From the NCBI GenBank assembly GCA_964494475.1, contig CAZBRS010000063.1:1-32457 (forward strand): a stretch of DNA of 32,457 nt, written 5' to 3'. This document shows, in pieces, positions 18,140-26,448 of this stretch. This DNA is from CAZBRS01 sp964494475 (GTDB lineage Bacteria; Myxococcota_A; UBA9042; CAZBRS01). The notes beneath the pieces are model-generated. The model saw only the letters and a program-made list of their open reading frames with translations. It did no database searches and was not told where the DNA came from. Position 1 is the stretch's first letter. Every line of letters begins with the position of its first letter. The translations under genes were made by a program, and so were the position numbers.

Positions 18140-18168
18140 TTGACTTTCCTCGACGCTTGCCCCATACG
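18140..18168 (+). promoter_or_regulatory. Probable promoter of the FKBP lipoprotein gene
   Basis: TTGACT (18140-18145), 17-bp spacer, CATACG (18163-18168), 32 bases before the ATG. The -35 is strong and the -10 modest. TCCTCG (18147-18152) and CGAGGA (18167-18172) form a 6-bp inverted repeat across the spacer and -10. Confidence 0.4.
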
Positions 18169-18200
18169 AGGAGCCAACCACCCGTTGGGGAGAACCCACG

Positions 18201-18737
18201 ATGCGTACGATGATCCTCGCCTCTGTCGCCGTGCTGTTCGCCGTCGCGTGCTCCAAGCCGGCCGAAGCGCCCGCGCCTGCCGACCCGAAGCCGGCCGCCG
18301 CTGCCGAGGCCGTGAAGCCCGCCGCCGACGCGCCCAAGGCCCCCGCGCCCGCGCCGGTCGCCGCCGCTCCCGCCGTCGACCTGGCCAACGAGCCGAACGC
18401 CCAGACCACCCCGAGCGGCCTGAAGTTCGTCGAGCTGAAGGCAGGCGAGGGCGCCCCGGCCGAGGTGGGCAAGCTGGCCGTCGTGCACTACACGGGCTGG
18501 CTCACCAACGGCACCAAGTTCGACAGCTCCGTCGATCGCGGCACGCCCTTCAAGTTCCCCCTGGGCGCCGGGCGCGTCATCAAGGGCTGGGACGAAGGCG
18601 TCGCCAGCATGAAGATCGGCGGCAAGCGCAAGCTGATCATCCCGTCCGAGCTCGGCTACGGCCCGCGCGGCGCCGGCGGCCTGATCCCGCCGAACGCCAC
18701 CCTGGTCTTCGAGGTCGAGCTCCTGGGCGTCGAGTAG
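18201..18737 (+). CDS. FKBP-type peptidyl-prolyl cis-trans isomerase lipoprotein
   Basis: 178 residues from ATG 18201, preceded by GGGGAG. The signal peptide ends in LFAVAC with Cys17 as the likely lipidation site, followed by a low-complexity Ala/Pro/Lys tether (~18-65). The FKBP domain covers ~70-178 and is complete: VVHYTGWLTNGTKFDSS, GAGRVIKGWDEGV, GGKRKLIIPSELGYG and a closing LVFEVELLGVE. The conserved tyrosine, phenylalanine, Asp and Trp positions of the proline pocket appear present. It should assist folding of exported proteins on the outer membrane or in the periplasm. The next gene starts five bases after its stop. Confidence 0.93.
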   Translation: MRTMILASVAVLFAVACSKPAEAPAPADPKPAAAAEAVKPAADAPKAPAPAPVAAAPAVDLANEPNAQTTPSGLKFVELKAGEGAPAEVGKLAVVHYTGWLTNGTKFDSSVDRGTPFKFPLGAGRVIKGWDEGVASMKIGGKRKLIIPSELGYGPRGAGGLIPPNATLVFEVELLGVE

Positions 18738-18741
18738 ACCG

Positions 18742-20043
18742 TTGCCCCCGGTCCGACGTCTCGCCGAGTCGGCCGCTACGTGGTCCCTGGTCGTGGCCGT
18801 TGCGCTCGTCGGAGCGTCGGCGTCCCTGACCGCCGCGTATCTTGGGCTCACCTTCGACCGCCTCTCCCCGGTCTCGCTGCTCCTGTTCGGGGGGCCCGTG
18901 GGCCTGCGCCTCGCCGTGCTCGCCTGGCTGGGCGTGGCCTGGGGTCGGGCGCCCGCGCCCAAGCCCAGGGCGCTGGCCGCGGTCGTGCTCGCAATCGTGG
19001 CCCTGACCATCGGCTCCGATCCGCGGCTGGCCGGCGCCCTGCCCGCCGCGCTGATGCCGGTGGGGCTGATCGCCGCGCTCGGTGCCTGGTGGAGCCCACG
19101 CTCGGCGCGCGCCCGCCGTGCGTTGTTGGGCCTCGGGGCCGCGGCCGCGATGGCCGGGCTCGCGGCCTTGCCGGTCGTCAGCGCGCTGTCGGCCAACGAG
19201 CTCGGGCTGGTCGCCGGGCCGCCCGACACCGAACGCGTGGCGCCCCCCGACGACACGGTGAACGACAACTACCCCGCGGTCCGCTCCGTCACCAACCACT
19301 TCGGCTACCGCGACGTCGCCTTCGACGAGGCGCGCTGGTCGCGGGGGGCGGGGGCCGCCGCCGACGAGGGCGTGCGGCGCGTCCTGCTGGTGGGCGACTC
19401 GTACGTCTGGGGCGACGGCATCCCGAGCAACGAGGAGACCCTGACGCACCTGCTGCGGCGCGAGCTCGACGCGCGGGCGCCCGGGCGCTACCTGGTGGCC
19501 AACGCGGCCGCCGTGGGCAACGGGGTCCTGGGCTACGCGCGGGCCGCCGAGGTGTTCGCGAGCCGGTATCGCGTCGACGTGGTGGTGTTCGGCTACCTGG
19601 GGGCGGCCGACTTCGACCCGCTCGACGCGCAGGCCCTGGTCGACCTCGCGCCGACCCTGCCGCCCCTCGTGAACCTGGTCAACCGCCTGGGCGTGCTGCA
19701 GCGACTGCACGAGGCCAACGTGCGGCGCGCCGACGACTGGAAGCGACCCCTCCACGTCGAGCGCACGCGCGCTCGCCTGGTCGAGGCGGCCCGCCGCCTG
19801 GCGGGGCAGGGCGCCCGGCTCGCGCTCCTCGACTACACGGCCACGGCGTCGCCCGAGCACCAGCCGGAGGTTCCTCCCGAGGTCGCGCGCTTCGTGCTGC
19901 CCCGCGAGTTGGCCTATCCGGGCCACCGCAACCAATGGTGGTACGAGCGCAGCATGCACCCCAAGCCCCTCCTGAATCGCGAGATCGCCGCGCGGCTGGC
20001 CCCCTGGATCGAGACGCTTCCGGGGAGCGCAGGCGCCCGGTGA
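18742..20043 (+). CDS. Membrane protein with C-terminal SGNH/GDSL hydrolase-like domain
   Basis: 433 residues from a TTG at 18742; this is the only start that keeps the first membrane helix with a basic N-terminus, but its Shine-Dalgarno is poor. The first ~155 residues hold four or five hydrophobic helices. The remainder, from ~205, is an SGNH-like fold: block I VLLVGDSYVWGDGIPSNEE with the nucleophile Ser220, a possible block III Asn in AAAVGNGVLGYA, and His406 in MHPKPLLN near the end as the possible catalytic His. A matching Asp three residues before that His is absent (ERSMHP), so activity should be treated with care. Family members act on acyl groups of glycans or lipids. It is likely co-transcribed with the FKBP gene. 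Confidence 0.75.
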   Translation: MPPVRRLAESAATWSLVVAVALVGASASLTAAYLGLTFDRLSPVSLLLFGGPVGLRLAVLAWLGVAWGRAPAPKPRALAAVVLAIVALTIGSDPRLAGALPAALMPVGLIAALGAWWSPRSARARRALLGLGAAAAMAGLAALPVVSALSANELGLVAGPPDTERVAPPDDTVNDNYPAVRSVTNHFGYRDVAFDEARWSRGAGAAADEGVRRVLLVGDSYVWGDGIPSNEETLTHLLRRELDARAPGRYLVANAAAVGNGVLGYARAAEVFASRYRVDVVVFGYLGAADFDPLDAQALVDLAPTLPPLVNLVNRLGVLQRLHEANVRRADDWKRPLHVERTRARLVEAARRLAGQGARLALLDYTATASPEHQPEVPPEVARFVLPRELAYPGHRNQWWYERSMHPKPLLNREIAARLAPWIETLPGSAGAR

Positions 20044-20051
20044 CTCCCCCC

Positions 20052-20080
20052 TGGACGCGCGCTCCCCGGTGTGGGAGATT
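20052..20080 (+). promoter_or_regulatory. Possible polA promoter
   Basis: TGGACG (20052-20057), 17-bp spacer, GAGATT (20075-20080). Transcription would begin near 20087, which fits the ATG at 20110 and not the in-frame GTG at 20071. The -10 is weak. Confidence 0.3.
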
Positions 20081-20109
20081 CGCAGCACCACCGCGCTGAT
20101 GGCCCCCGC

Positions 20110-22887
20110 ATGACGTCGCCCGCGCCGCGCCTCTTCCTGCTCGACGGCAGCTCCTACTTCTTCCGCGCCTTCCACGCGGGCGCGCGCCTGTCGCGCTCCG
20201 ACGGCCTGCCCACGAACGCCGTGTTCGTGGTGGCCAAGATGGTGCTGAAGCTCCTGAAGGACGAGCACCCCAGCCACCTGGTGGCCGCCTTCGACGTGAA
20301 GGGCGGCACGTTCCGCAACAAGCTCTACGCCGCGTACAAGGCCCATCGGCCGCCCATGCCCCCCGAGCTCGCGGTGCAGTTCGAGCCCACCCTCGAGGTG
20401 CTGAAGGCCCTGGGCGTACCCCTGGTCACGGCCCCCGGCTACGAGGCCGACGACATCATCGCCACGTTGGCCGTGCAGGGCCGGGCGGCCGGCTTCGACG
20501 TGGTCATCGTCAGCGGTGACAAGGATCTGGCCCAACTGGTGGGCGACCGCGTCTGGATGCTCGACACGCTGAAGGGCGTGCGCTACGACGCGGCCGGCGT
20601 GCGCGAGAAGTGGGGCGTGTGGCCCAACCAGGTGCGCGACCTGCTGGCCCTGAAGGGCGACGCCTCCGACAACATCCCCGGCGTGTCGGGGGTGGGCGAG
20701 AAGACGGCCGCCAAGCTCATGCACGACTTCGGCAGCCTCGAGACCCTGAAGGCGGCGCTGCCCACCCTCCGGAACCCCAAGCTGAAGGAGCGGCTCGAGC
20801 ACGGCTGGGCCGACCTCGAGCTGTCGCGCACGCTCGTGACCCTCGACACGGCGGTGCCGTTGCCGCTCGCTCCCCACGACGCGCTCCTGGCGCCCGCCGA
20901 TCCCGCCGAGCTGCGGCGCGTGTTCGCGAAGTACGAGTTCCTGAAGCTGCTGGCCGAGCTGGGTCTGCCGACCACGCCCCCGGCGCCCGTGGTCGCCCCC
21001 CCGGCGGGCACGTCCGGCGACCTGTTCGCGGGCACGTCCGGCGACCTCTTCGCCCCGCCGCCCGCCGCGCCAGCGCCCGCCGAGACCGCGCCCGAGGCCG
21101 CTCCCGTGTACACGCGCCTCGACACGCTCGCGGCGCTCGACGCCGTGCTGGCCGAGGCCCTCCGCGTGGGGCGGGTGGCCCTCGACACCGAGACCGATTC
21201 GCTCGACGTGCTCACCGCGCGCCTGGTGGGCGTGTCGCTGTCGACCGCGCCCGGCACGGGCGGCTACGTTCCCCTCGGCCACCGCACCGACGAGGCTCAG
21301 CTCGCCTGGGACGACGTGCGCCCGCGCCTGGCTGCCCTGCTGGCCACGCCCGGCCTCGTGCGCATCGGGCACAACCTGAAGTTCGACGGCTCGATCCTGC
21401 TCTCCCACGGCCTCCGGCTCGGGGAGCCCTGCTTCGACACCATGCTGGCCTCGTACCTGCTCTCCCCCGAGCTGCCCACCCACGGCCTCGACGCCTGCGC
21501 CGCCCGCGAACTGGGCCGCGCCACCCTCGCGTTCGCCGACGTGGCTCCCGACGCCATGTTCGACCGCGTCGACCTGGCAGTGGCCACGCGCTACTCGGGC
21601 GAAGACGTCGACCTGGCCTTCAGCCTGCACGAGCGCTTCGCGCCCCGCCTCGAGGACCGCGAGCTGCGCCGCCTGTTCGACGAGGTCGAGATGCCGCTCG
21701 TGCCCATCCTGGCCGCCATGGAGCGCACGGGCATCCGCATCGACGGCGCGCGCCTGCAGGCCCTGGGCCGCGAGCTGCGCATCGAGCTGCAGCGCCTCGA
21801 GCGCACCTGCTACGAGACCGCGGGCCAGGCCTTCAACCTGAACAGCCCCAAGCAGCTCGGCGAGGTGCTCTTCACGAAGCTCAAGCTGCCGGTGGTCAAG
21901 AAGACCAAGTCGGGCCCCTCGACCGACGTCACGGTGCTCGAGGAGTTGGCCGATCAGCACCCCCTGCCCGCGAAGATCCTCGAGTACCGCCACCTGGCCA
22001 AGCTGCTCGGCACGTACGTCGACGTGCTGCCCACCCTCGTCCACCCCATCAGCGGGCGCCTGCACACCTCGTACAACCAGACCGTGGCGGCCACGGGGCG
22101 GCTGTCGTCCTCCGACCCCAACCTGCAGAACATCCCCATCCGCACCGAGACCGGCCGCAAGATCCGCGAGGCGTTCATCCCCGCCGACGGCCACGTGTTC
22201 GTGGGCGCCGACTACAGCCAGATCGAGCTGCGCGTGCTGGCGCACCTGGCCGACGACCCCAGCCTCATCGACGCCTTCGTCCGGGGTGAGGACATCCACA
22301 CGCGCACCGCCTCCGAGATCTTCGGCGTGCCGCCCGCCGACGTGACGCGCGAGCAGCGCGGGCGGGCCAAGACCATCAACTTCGGCGTGCTCTACGGCAT
22401 GAGCGCCTTCCGCCTGGCGCGCGAGTTCGGCGTGCCCCGCGCCGAGGCCAAGGCCTTCATCGAGCAGTACTTCGCCCGCTACCCCGGCATCCAGCGCTAT
22501 ATCGACGCCACGCTGGCGTTCGGGCGCGAGCACGGCTACGTGGCCACGCTGTTCGGGCGCCGCCGGCCCATCCCGCAGCTCGGCGCGTCCAACCGCAACG
22601 ACGTTCAGGCGGCGGAGCGCGTGGCCGTCAACACGCCCGTGCAGGGCACGGCCGCCGACATCATCAAGATGGCCATGGTGGCGCTCGTTCCGCGCCTCGA
22701 GGCCGCCGGGCTCCGCGCGCGGCTGGTGCTGCAGGTGCACGACGAGCTGATGCTCGAGGCGCCCGAGGCCGAGGCCGAGACCACCCGCGCCCTGGTGGCC
22801 GACGTGATGGAGGGGGTGTGCACGTTGAAGGTGCCGCTGAAGGTCGACTCGGGCCTCGGCCGAACGTGGAACGAGGCGCACGGATAG
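20110..22887 (+). CDS. polA: DNA polymerase I
   Basis: 925 residues from ATG 20110, the usual length. The 5'-3' nuclease domain (~1-290) begins LFLLDGSSYFFRAFHAG and has YEADDIIATLA and SGDKDLAQLV. The proofreading 3'-5' exonuclease (~335-520) appears active: Exo I Asp359-x-Glu361 (LDTETDSL), Exo II IGHNLKFDGS, Exo III YSGEDVD. The polymerase domain has motif A DYSQIELR (Asp701), motif B RGRAKTINFGVLYGMS and motif C VHDE (His877, Asp878, Glu879). It fills gaps and removes RNA primers in replication and repair. The linker between the nuclease and exonuclease domains (residues ~288-333) is Pro/Ala-rich and contains GTSGDLFA twice in tandem. No clear Shine-Dalgarno precedes the ATG. Confidence 0.97.
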   Translation: MTSPAPRLFLLDGSSYFFRAFHAGARLSRSDGLPTNAVFVVAKMVLKLLKDEHPSHLVAAFDVKGGTFRNKLYAAYKAHRPPMPPELAVQFEPTLEVLKALGVPLVTAPGYEADDIIATLAVQGRAAGFDVVIVSGDKDLAQLVGDRVWMLDTLKGVRYDAAGVREKWGVWPNQVRDLLALKGDASDNIPGVSGVGEKTAAKLMHDFGSLETLKAALPTLRNPKLKERLEHGWADLELSRTLVTLDTAVPLPLAPHDALLAPADPAELRRVFAKYEFLKLLAELGLPTTPPAPVVAPPAGTSGDLFAGTSGDLFAPPPAAPAPAETAPEAAPVYTRLDTLAALDAVLAEALRVGRVALDTETDSLDVLTARLVGVSLSTAPGTGGYVPLGHRTDEAQLAWDDVRPRLAALLATPGLVRIGHNLKFDGSILLSHGLRLGEPCFDTMLASYLLSPELPTHGLDACAARELGRATLAFADVAPDAMFDRVDLAVATRYSGEDVDLAFSLHERFAPRLEDRELRRLFDEVEMPLVPILAAMERTGIRIDGARLQALGRELRIELQRLERTCYETAGQAFNLNSPKQLGEVLFTKLKLPVVKKTKSGPSTDVTVLEELADQHPLPAKILEYRHLAKLLGTYVDVLPTLVHPISGRLHTSYNQTVAATGRLSSSDPNLQNIPIRTETGRKIREAFIPADGHVFVGADYSQIELRVLAHLADDPSLIDAFVRGEDIHTRTASEIFGVPPADVTREQRGRAKTINFGVLYGMSAFRLAREFGVPRAEAKAFIEQYFARYPGIQRYIDATLAFGREHGYVATLFGRRRPIPQLGASNRNDVQAAERVAVNTPVQGTAADIIKMAMVALVPRLEAAGLRARLVLQVHDELMLEAPEAEAETTRALVADVMEGVCTLKVPLKVDSGLGRTWNEAHG
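21007..21054 (+). repeat. Tandem 24-bp duplication inside polA
   Basis: Two adjacent 24-base units (21007-21030 and 21031-21054) differ at two third-codon positions and encode GTSGDLFA twice (residues 300-315) in the flexible linker. The synonymous differences show that the duplication is not newly made. Confidence 0.85.
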
Positions 22888-22896
22888 CGACGAGGC

Positions 22897-22926
22897 TTGA
22901 CGCCGGGGCAAACGCCTGTTCATTGT
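22897..22926 (+). promoter_or_regulatory. Possible pckG promoter
   Basis: TTGACG (22897-22902) followed after 18 bases by CATTGT (22921-22926), 27 bases before the ATG at 22954. The -35 is good, the -10 poor. It suggests that pckG has its own promoter rather than relying on polA. Confidence 0.3.
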
Positions 22927-22953
22927 CTCCGAACACCCGCGCGAAGGATCACC

Positions 22954-24765
22954 ATGACGGCTCCCACGCAGCACGCCAAGCTCGCTTCCTGGGTCGACGA
23001 GTGCGCCGCGCTCACCACCCCCGACGCCGTGGTCTGGTGCGACGGCTCCCGGGCCGAGTACGATCGCATGATCGCCCTCACGGTCGAAGCCGGGCTCGCG
23101 ACGCCGCTCTCGAAGCGGCCGAAGAGCGTGTTGTTCCGCTCCGACCCCTCCGACGTCGCGCGGGTCGAGAACCGCACCTACATCGCCTCCCGAACGCGCG
23201 AGGCCGCGGGCCCCACCAACAACTGGATGGACCCCGCCGAGCTGAAGCGCGTCATGCGCGGCCTCTACAGTGGGTGCATGAAGGGCCGCACCCTCTACGT
23301 GATCCCGTTCTCGATGGGGCCCGTGGGCTCGCCCATCGCCAAGATCGGCGTCGAGCTCACCGACAGCCCGTACGTCGTGGCGAACATGCACATCATGACG
23401 CGCGTGGGGTCGCGCGTGCTCGAGGCCCTCGGCGTCGACGGCGAGTTCATCCCGTGCCTGCACTCGGTGGGCAAGCCCCTGGCGGCGGGCGAAGACGACG
23501 GCGGGCTGTGGCCCTGCGCCCCGCTCGACCAGAAGTACATCAGCCACTTCCCCGAAGAGCGCACCATCTGGTCGTACGGCTCGGGCTACGGCGGCAACGC
23601 CCTGCTCGGCAAGAAGTGCCTGGCGCTCCGCATCGCCTCGGCGCAGGCCCACGACGAGGGCTGGCTGGCCGAGCACATGCTCATCTTGAAGCTCACGAAC
23701 CCGAAGGGGGTCGTGAAGTACGTGGCGGCGGCCTTCCCGAGCGCCTGCGGCAAGACCAACCTGGCCATGCTGGTCCCGACCCTCCCGGGCTGGAAGGTCG
23801 AGACCGTCGGTGACGACATCGCGTGGATGAAGTTCGGCGCCGACGGCCGCCTGTACGCCATCAACCCCGAGGCGGGCTTCTTCGGCGTCGCGCCCGGCAC
23901 GTCGCAGGATTCGAACCCCAACGCCATGGCGGCCATCGAGCACGACACCATCTTCACGAACGTGGCGCTCACCGCCGACGGCGACGTGTGGTGGGAGGGC
24001 ATCGGCTACGACGCGCCCGGCCCGCTCGTCGACTGGAACGGCAACACCTGGGTGCAGAACAAGGCCGACAAGGGCCAGAAGCCCGCCGCGCACCCGAACT
24101 CGCGCTTCACGGCGCGCGCGTCGAACTGCCCGTCGATCGCTCCGAATTGGGAAGACCCGGCCGGCGTGCCCATCGACGCCATCCTCTTCGGGGGCCGTCG
24201 TCCGTCGACCATCCCGCTCGTGCACCAGGCCACGTCGTGGAACCACGGGGTGTTCATGGGCTCGATCGTGGGCTCCGAGATCACCGCGGCCGCGCTCGAC
24301 CTCAAGGTGGGCACCGTTCGCCGCGACCCCTTCGCCATGCTGCCCTTCTGCGGCTACCACATGGGCGACTACTTCCGGCATTGGATCGAGCTGGGAGCCG
24401 AGGCCGACCCCGCGAAGCTGCCCAAGATCTTCTTCGTCAACTGGTTCCGCAAGGCCCGCGACGGCAAGTGGCTGTGGCCCGGCTACGGCGAGAACAGCCG
24501 CGTGCTCGCGTGGATCTTCGGGCAGTGCGAGGGCGTGCAGGGCGCGTCGGTCTCGACCCCCATCGGCATCATGCCCACGCCCCAGGCCATCGAGCGCCCC
24601 GCGGGCGTCAGCGAGGCCGATATGGTCGAGTTGCTCTCGGTCGACGCCGAGGGCTGGAGGGCCGAGATCGCCGACGTGCGCGCGAACCACTACCCCACGT
24701 TCGGCGATCGCCTGCCGCGCGAGCTCGTGGCCGAGCTCGAGGCCATCGAGGAGAGGCTGGCGTGA
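22954..24765 (+). CDS. pckG: Phosphoenolpyruvate carboxykinase (GTP)
   Basis: 603 residues from ATG 22954, with AAGGA seven bases upstream. An in-frame GTG/ACG-rich extension to 22897 would cover the promoter -35 and is rejected. The GTP-type family is shown by AGPTNNWMDP (~residue 90), YSGCMKGRTLYVIPFSMGP, the P-loop SACGKTNLAM with the reactive Cys265, Lys267 and Thr268, and GDDIAWMKF, which carries metal-binding acidic residues. Length matches the ~600-residue GTP enzymes and not the ~530-residue ATP enzymes. It converts oxaloacetate + GTP to PEP + CO2 + GDP, the first committed step of gluconeogenesis, in the cytoplasm. It faces the DAHP synthase gene tail to tail; that enzyme consumes PEP, but convergent order means no shared operon. 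Confidence 0.96.
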   Translation: MTAPTQHAKLASWVDECAALTTPDAVVWCDGSRAEYDRMIALTVEAGLATPLSKRPKSVLFRSDPSDVARVENRTYIASRTREAAGPTNNWMDPAELKRVMRGLYSGCMKGRTLYVIPFSMGPVGSPIAKIGVELTDSPYVVANMHIMTRVGSRVLEALGVDGEFIPCLHSVGKPLAAGEDDGGLWPCAPLDQKYISHFPEERTIWSYGSGYGGNALLGKKCLALRIASAQAHDEGWLAEHMLILKLTNPKGVVKYVAAAFPSACGKTNLAMLVPTLPGWKVETVGDDIAWMKFGADGRLYAINPEAGFFGVAPGTSQDSNPNAMAAIEHDTIFTNVALTADGDVWWEGIGYDAPGPLVDWNGNTWVQNKADKGQKPAAHPNSRFTARASNCPSIAPNWEDPAGVPIDAILFGGRRPSTIPLVHQATSWNHGVFMGSIVGSEITAAALDLKVGTVRRDPFAMLPFCGYHMGDYFRHWIELGAEADPAKLPKIFFVNWFRKARDGKWLWPGYGENSRVLAWIFGQCEGVQGASVSTPIGIMPTPQAIERPAGVSEADMVELLSVDAEGWRAEIADVRANHYPTFGDRLPRELVAELEAIEERLA

Positions 24766-24776
24766 CGACCGGCTCG

Positions 24777-24807
24777 CTCTGCGCCTGACGGTCTACTCTG
24801 CGCCTGA
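24777..24807. repeat. 12-bp direct repeat across the end of the DAHP synthase gene
   Basis: CTCTGCGCCTGA occurs at 24777-24788 and 24796-24807, a 19-base period. The second copy encodes the last residues (SGAE) of the DAHP synthase on the minus strand and the stop codon falls between copies. It looks like a small local duplication in the convergent gap. Confidence 0.7.
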
Positions 24808-25596
24808 ACCCAGGCGCCGTCCGACGGCTTCGGCCACCGCGCGACCTCGCCGCACCAGATCCTGCCACGCGTCGAACGAGAGGGCCTGGTCGGGGTCGGA
24901 CCGGGCGCCGGACGGCTGGGGATGGATCTCGACCAGCAACCCGTCGGCGCCCGCCGCGATGGCAGCCAGGGCCAGGGGTGCGACGAGCTCGCGGCGGCCC
25001 GCCGGGTGCGAGGGGTCGATGACCACGGGCAGGCCCGTGCGAGCCTTGGCGACGGGCACGGCGGCCAGGTCGAGCGTGAAGCGCGTGGCGGTCTCGAAGG
25101 TGCGGATGCCCCGTTCGCAGAGCACCACGCGGTCGTTGCCCTCGGCCAGGACGTACTCGGCGGCCAGCAGCCACTCGTCGATCGTGGCGCCGAAGCCGCG
25201 CTTCAGCAGCACGGGCAGACCCGAACGCCCGACCTCGCGCAGCAGCGTGACGTTCTGCATGTTACGCGACCCGATCTGGACCAGGTCGAGCCAGGGCGCG
25301 GCGGCCTCGAGCTGAGAGGCGTCGAGCACCTCGGAGACCGTGCGGAGGCCGTGCAGGTCGGCGGCCTCGCGCAGCAGCCTCACGCCCTCGAGGCCGAGGC
25401 CCTGGAACGAGCGCGGAGACGTGCGGGTCTTGAAGCCGCCCCCGCGCAGGAAGGTGCCCCCGGCGGACGCGGCGGCCGCGGCGCACGCCTGGATCTGCTC
25501 GGACGATTCGACGGCGCAGGGGCCGGCCATCAGGGCGATCTCGGGGCCCCCCAGGGCGACCCCGTTCACGCTGATTACGCGCTGCGTGGTGTTCAT
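24793..25596 (-). CDS. aroF: 3-deoxy-7-phosphoheptulonate (DAHP) synthase, class I-beta
   Basis: 267 residues, the size of the catalytic barrel without the N-terminal regulatory domain found in longer members, so feedback control by that route is not expected. It condenses PEP and erythrose 4-phosphate, the first step to aromatic amino acids. The metal ligands are all placed: Cys27 in MAGPCAVES, His in VIDPSHPAGRR, Glu in LLVEIHP and Asp in ARSDPDQAL. QIGSRNMQN, LLKRGFGAT and LCERGIRTFET are typical of the I-beta (AroF/AroG-like) group and separate it from KDO8P synthase. Odd point: the PEP-binding motif, normally KPRTS, reads KTRTS (Lys56-Thr57-Arg58-Thr59). A separate promoter lies upstream. 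Shine-Dalgarno GGAGGG is rather far from the ATG. Confidence 0.92.
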   Translation of the reverse strand: MNTTQRVISVNGVALGGPEIALMAGPCAVESSEQIQACAAAAASAGGTFLRGGGFKTRTSPRSFQGLGLEGVRLLREAADLHGLRTVSEVLDASQLEAAAPWLDLVQIGSRNMQNVTLLREVGRSGLPVLLKRGFGATIDEWLLAAEYVLAEGNDRVVLCERGIRTFETATRFTLDLAAVPVAKARTGLPVVIDPSHPAGRRELVAPLALAAIAAGADGLLVEIHPQPSGARSDPDQALSFDAWQDLVRRGRAVAEAVGRRLGSGAE

Positions 25597-25629
25597 GAGG
25601 CTATCGAGCCCTCCGCTTCGTCGGCCTGT

Positions 25630-25657
25630 ACACTATCAACCCGGCCGCCCGCGTCAA
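25630..25657 (-). promoter_or_regulatory. Promoter of the DAHP synthase gene
   Basis: On the minus strand: TTGACG (complement of 25652-25657), 16-bp spacer, TAGTGT (complement of 25630-25635), about 35 bases before the ATG at 25596. The 111-base gap to the pseudouridine synthase gene holds nothing else I can name. Confidence 0.45.
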
Positions 25658-25707
25658 TCGCAAGGCGATGGTGACCGCGCGTCCGCTGGTCTTTCGGGGG
25701 CGGCGCG

Positions 25708-26430
25708 TCATCGCAACGCGTCGACCACGGCCTGCAGCTCGGGGGGCAGGGGGCTCTCCCAGTGCATGGGCAGGCGGGTGCGTGGGTGCAGCAGGCCCAG
25801 CACCGCCGCGTGCAGGCATACGCGGGGCGCGGGGATGATCGTGCCCCGGAAGTCGCGCTGGTAGCGCTCGTCGCCCAGCAGGGGGTGACCGGCCTCGGCC
25901 AGGTGAATGCGGATCTGGTGCGTGCGCCCGGTCTCGAGGCGACACTCGATCAGGGTGGCGCCCTTCAGCTTCTGCAGCGGCCTCACGTGGGTGATCGACA
26001 GCTTGCCCTTGCCGGGGTTTCGCACGGATCCGCGCAGGTGGTCGCCACGGTCGGCGGCCAGGAAGCTCTGGATGGTGCGGGCGGGCACGTCGCCGTGGGC
26101 CAGGGCCAGGTAGCGACGCTCGATGGCGTGCACGCGGAAGACCTGCTTGAGCTCGCGCCAGACGATCAGGTGCCGGGCGAAGAGCAGCAGGCCGCTCGTG
26201 CCCGCGTCGAGCCTGTGCACGGGCTTCACGGCCTTCCAGGTGGGCCCCGCGATCTTGAGGCGGCGCAGGTAGTCCTCGACGCGATCCTGGAGCGTGTCGA
26301 ACTGGCCGGCGACGTCGCGGGTCGAGACCACTCCGCTCGGCTTGTCGACCACCAGGATGTCGCGGTCGACGTAGATCACGCGCTGCTTCGGCAACGGGGT
26401 GAGGGTCGGGAGGGGCGGGCGGGAGCGCAT
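25708..26430 (-). CDS. RluA-family RNA pseudouridine synthase
   Basis: 240 residues. The catalytic signature PVHRLDAGTSGLLLFA holds the nucleophile Asp75, and later blocks RRYLALAHG, LIECRLETGRTHQIRIHL and HPLLGDERY confirm the RluA/RluC/RluD family. There is no N-terminal S4 domain, as in RluA and TruC rather than RluC/RluD, so it probably modifies a uridine in 23S rRNA or tRNA; which one cannot be told. Its ATG lies 18 bases after the stop of the seven-module lipoprotein and lacks a good Shine-Dalgarno, so it may depend on read-through from that gene. The first ~14 residues are not conserved-looking and the start is uncertain. Confidence 0.9.
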   Translation of the reverse strand: MRSRPPLPTLTPLPKQRVIYVDRDILVVDKPSGVVSTRDVAGQFDTLQDRVEDYLRRLKIAGPTWKAVKPVHRLDAGTSGLLLFARHLIVWRELKQVFRVHAIERRYLALAHGDVPARTIQSFLAADRGDHLRGSVRNPGKGKLSITHVRPLQKLKGATLIECRLETGRTHQIRIHLAEAGHPLLGDERYQRDFRGTIIPAPRVCLHAAVLGLLHPRTRLPMHWESPLPPELQAVVDALR

Positions 26431-26448
26431 GGATGTGCGCGCGGGGGC

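Noticed and set aside
18637..24690. A 6-kb open frame on the minus strand across the SGNH-like, polA and pckG genes
   Set aside because: It is antisense to three well-supported genes and its product has no recognisable domain; again a GC-bias effect.
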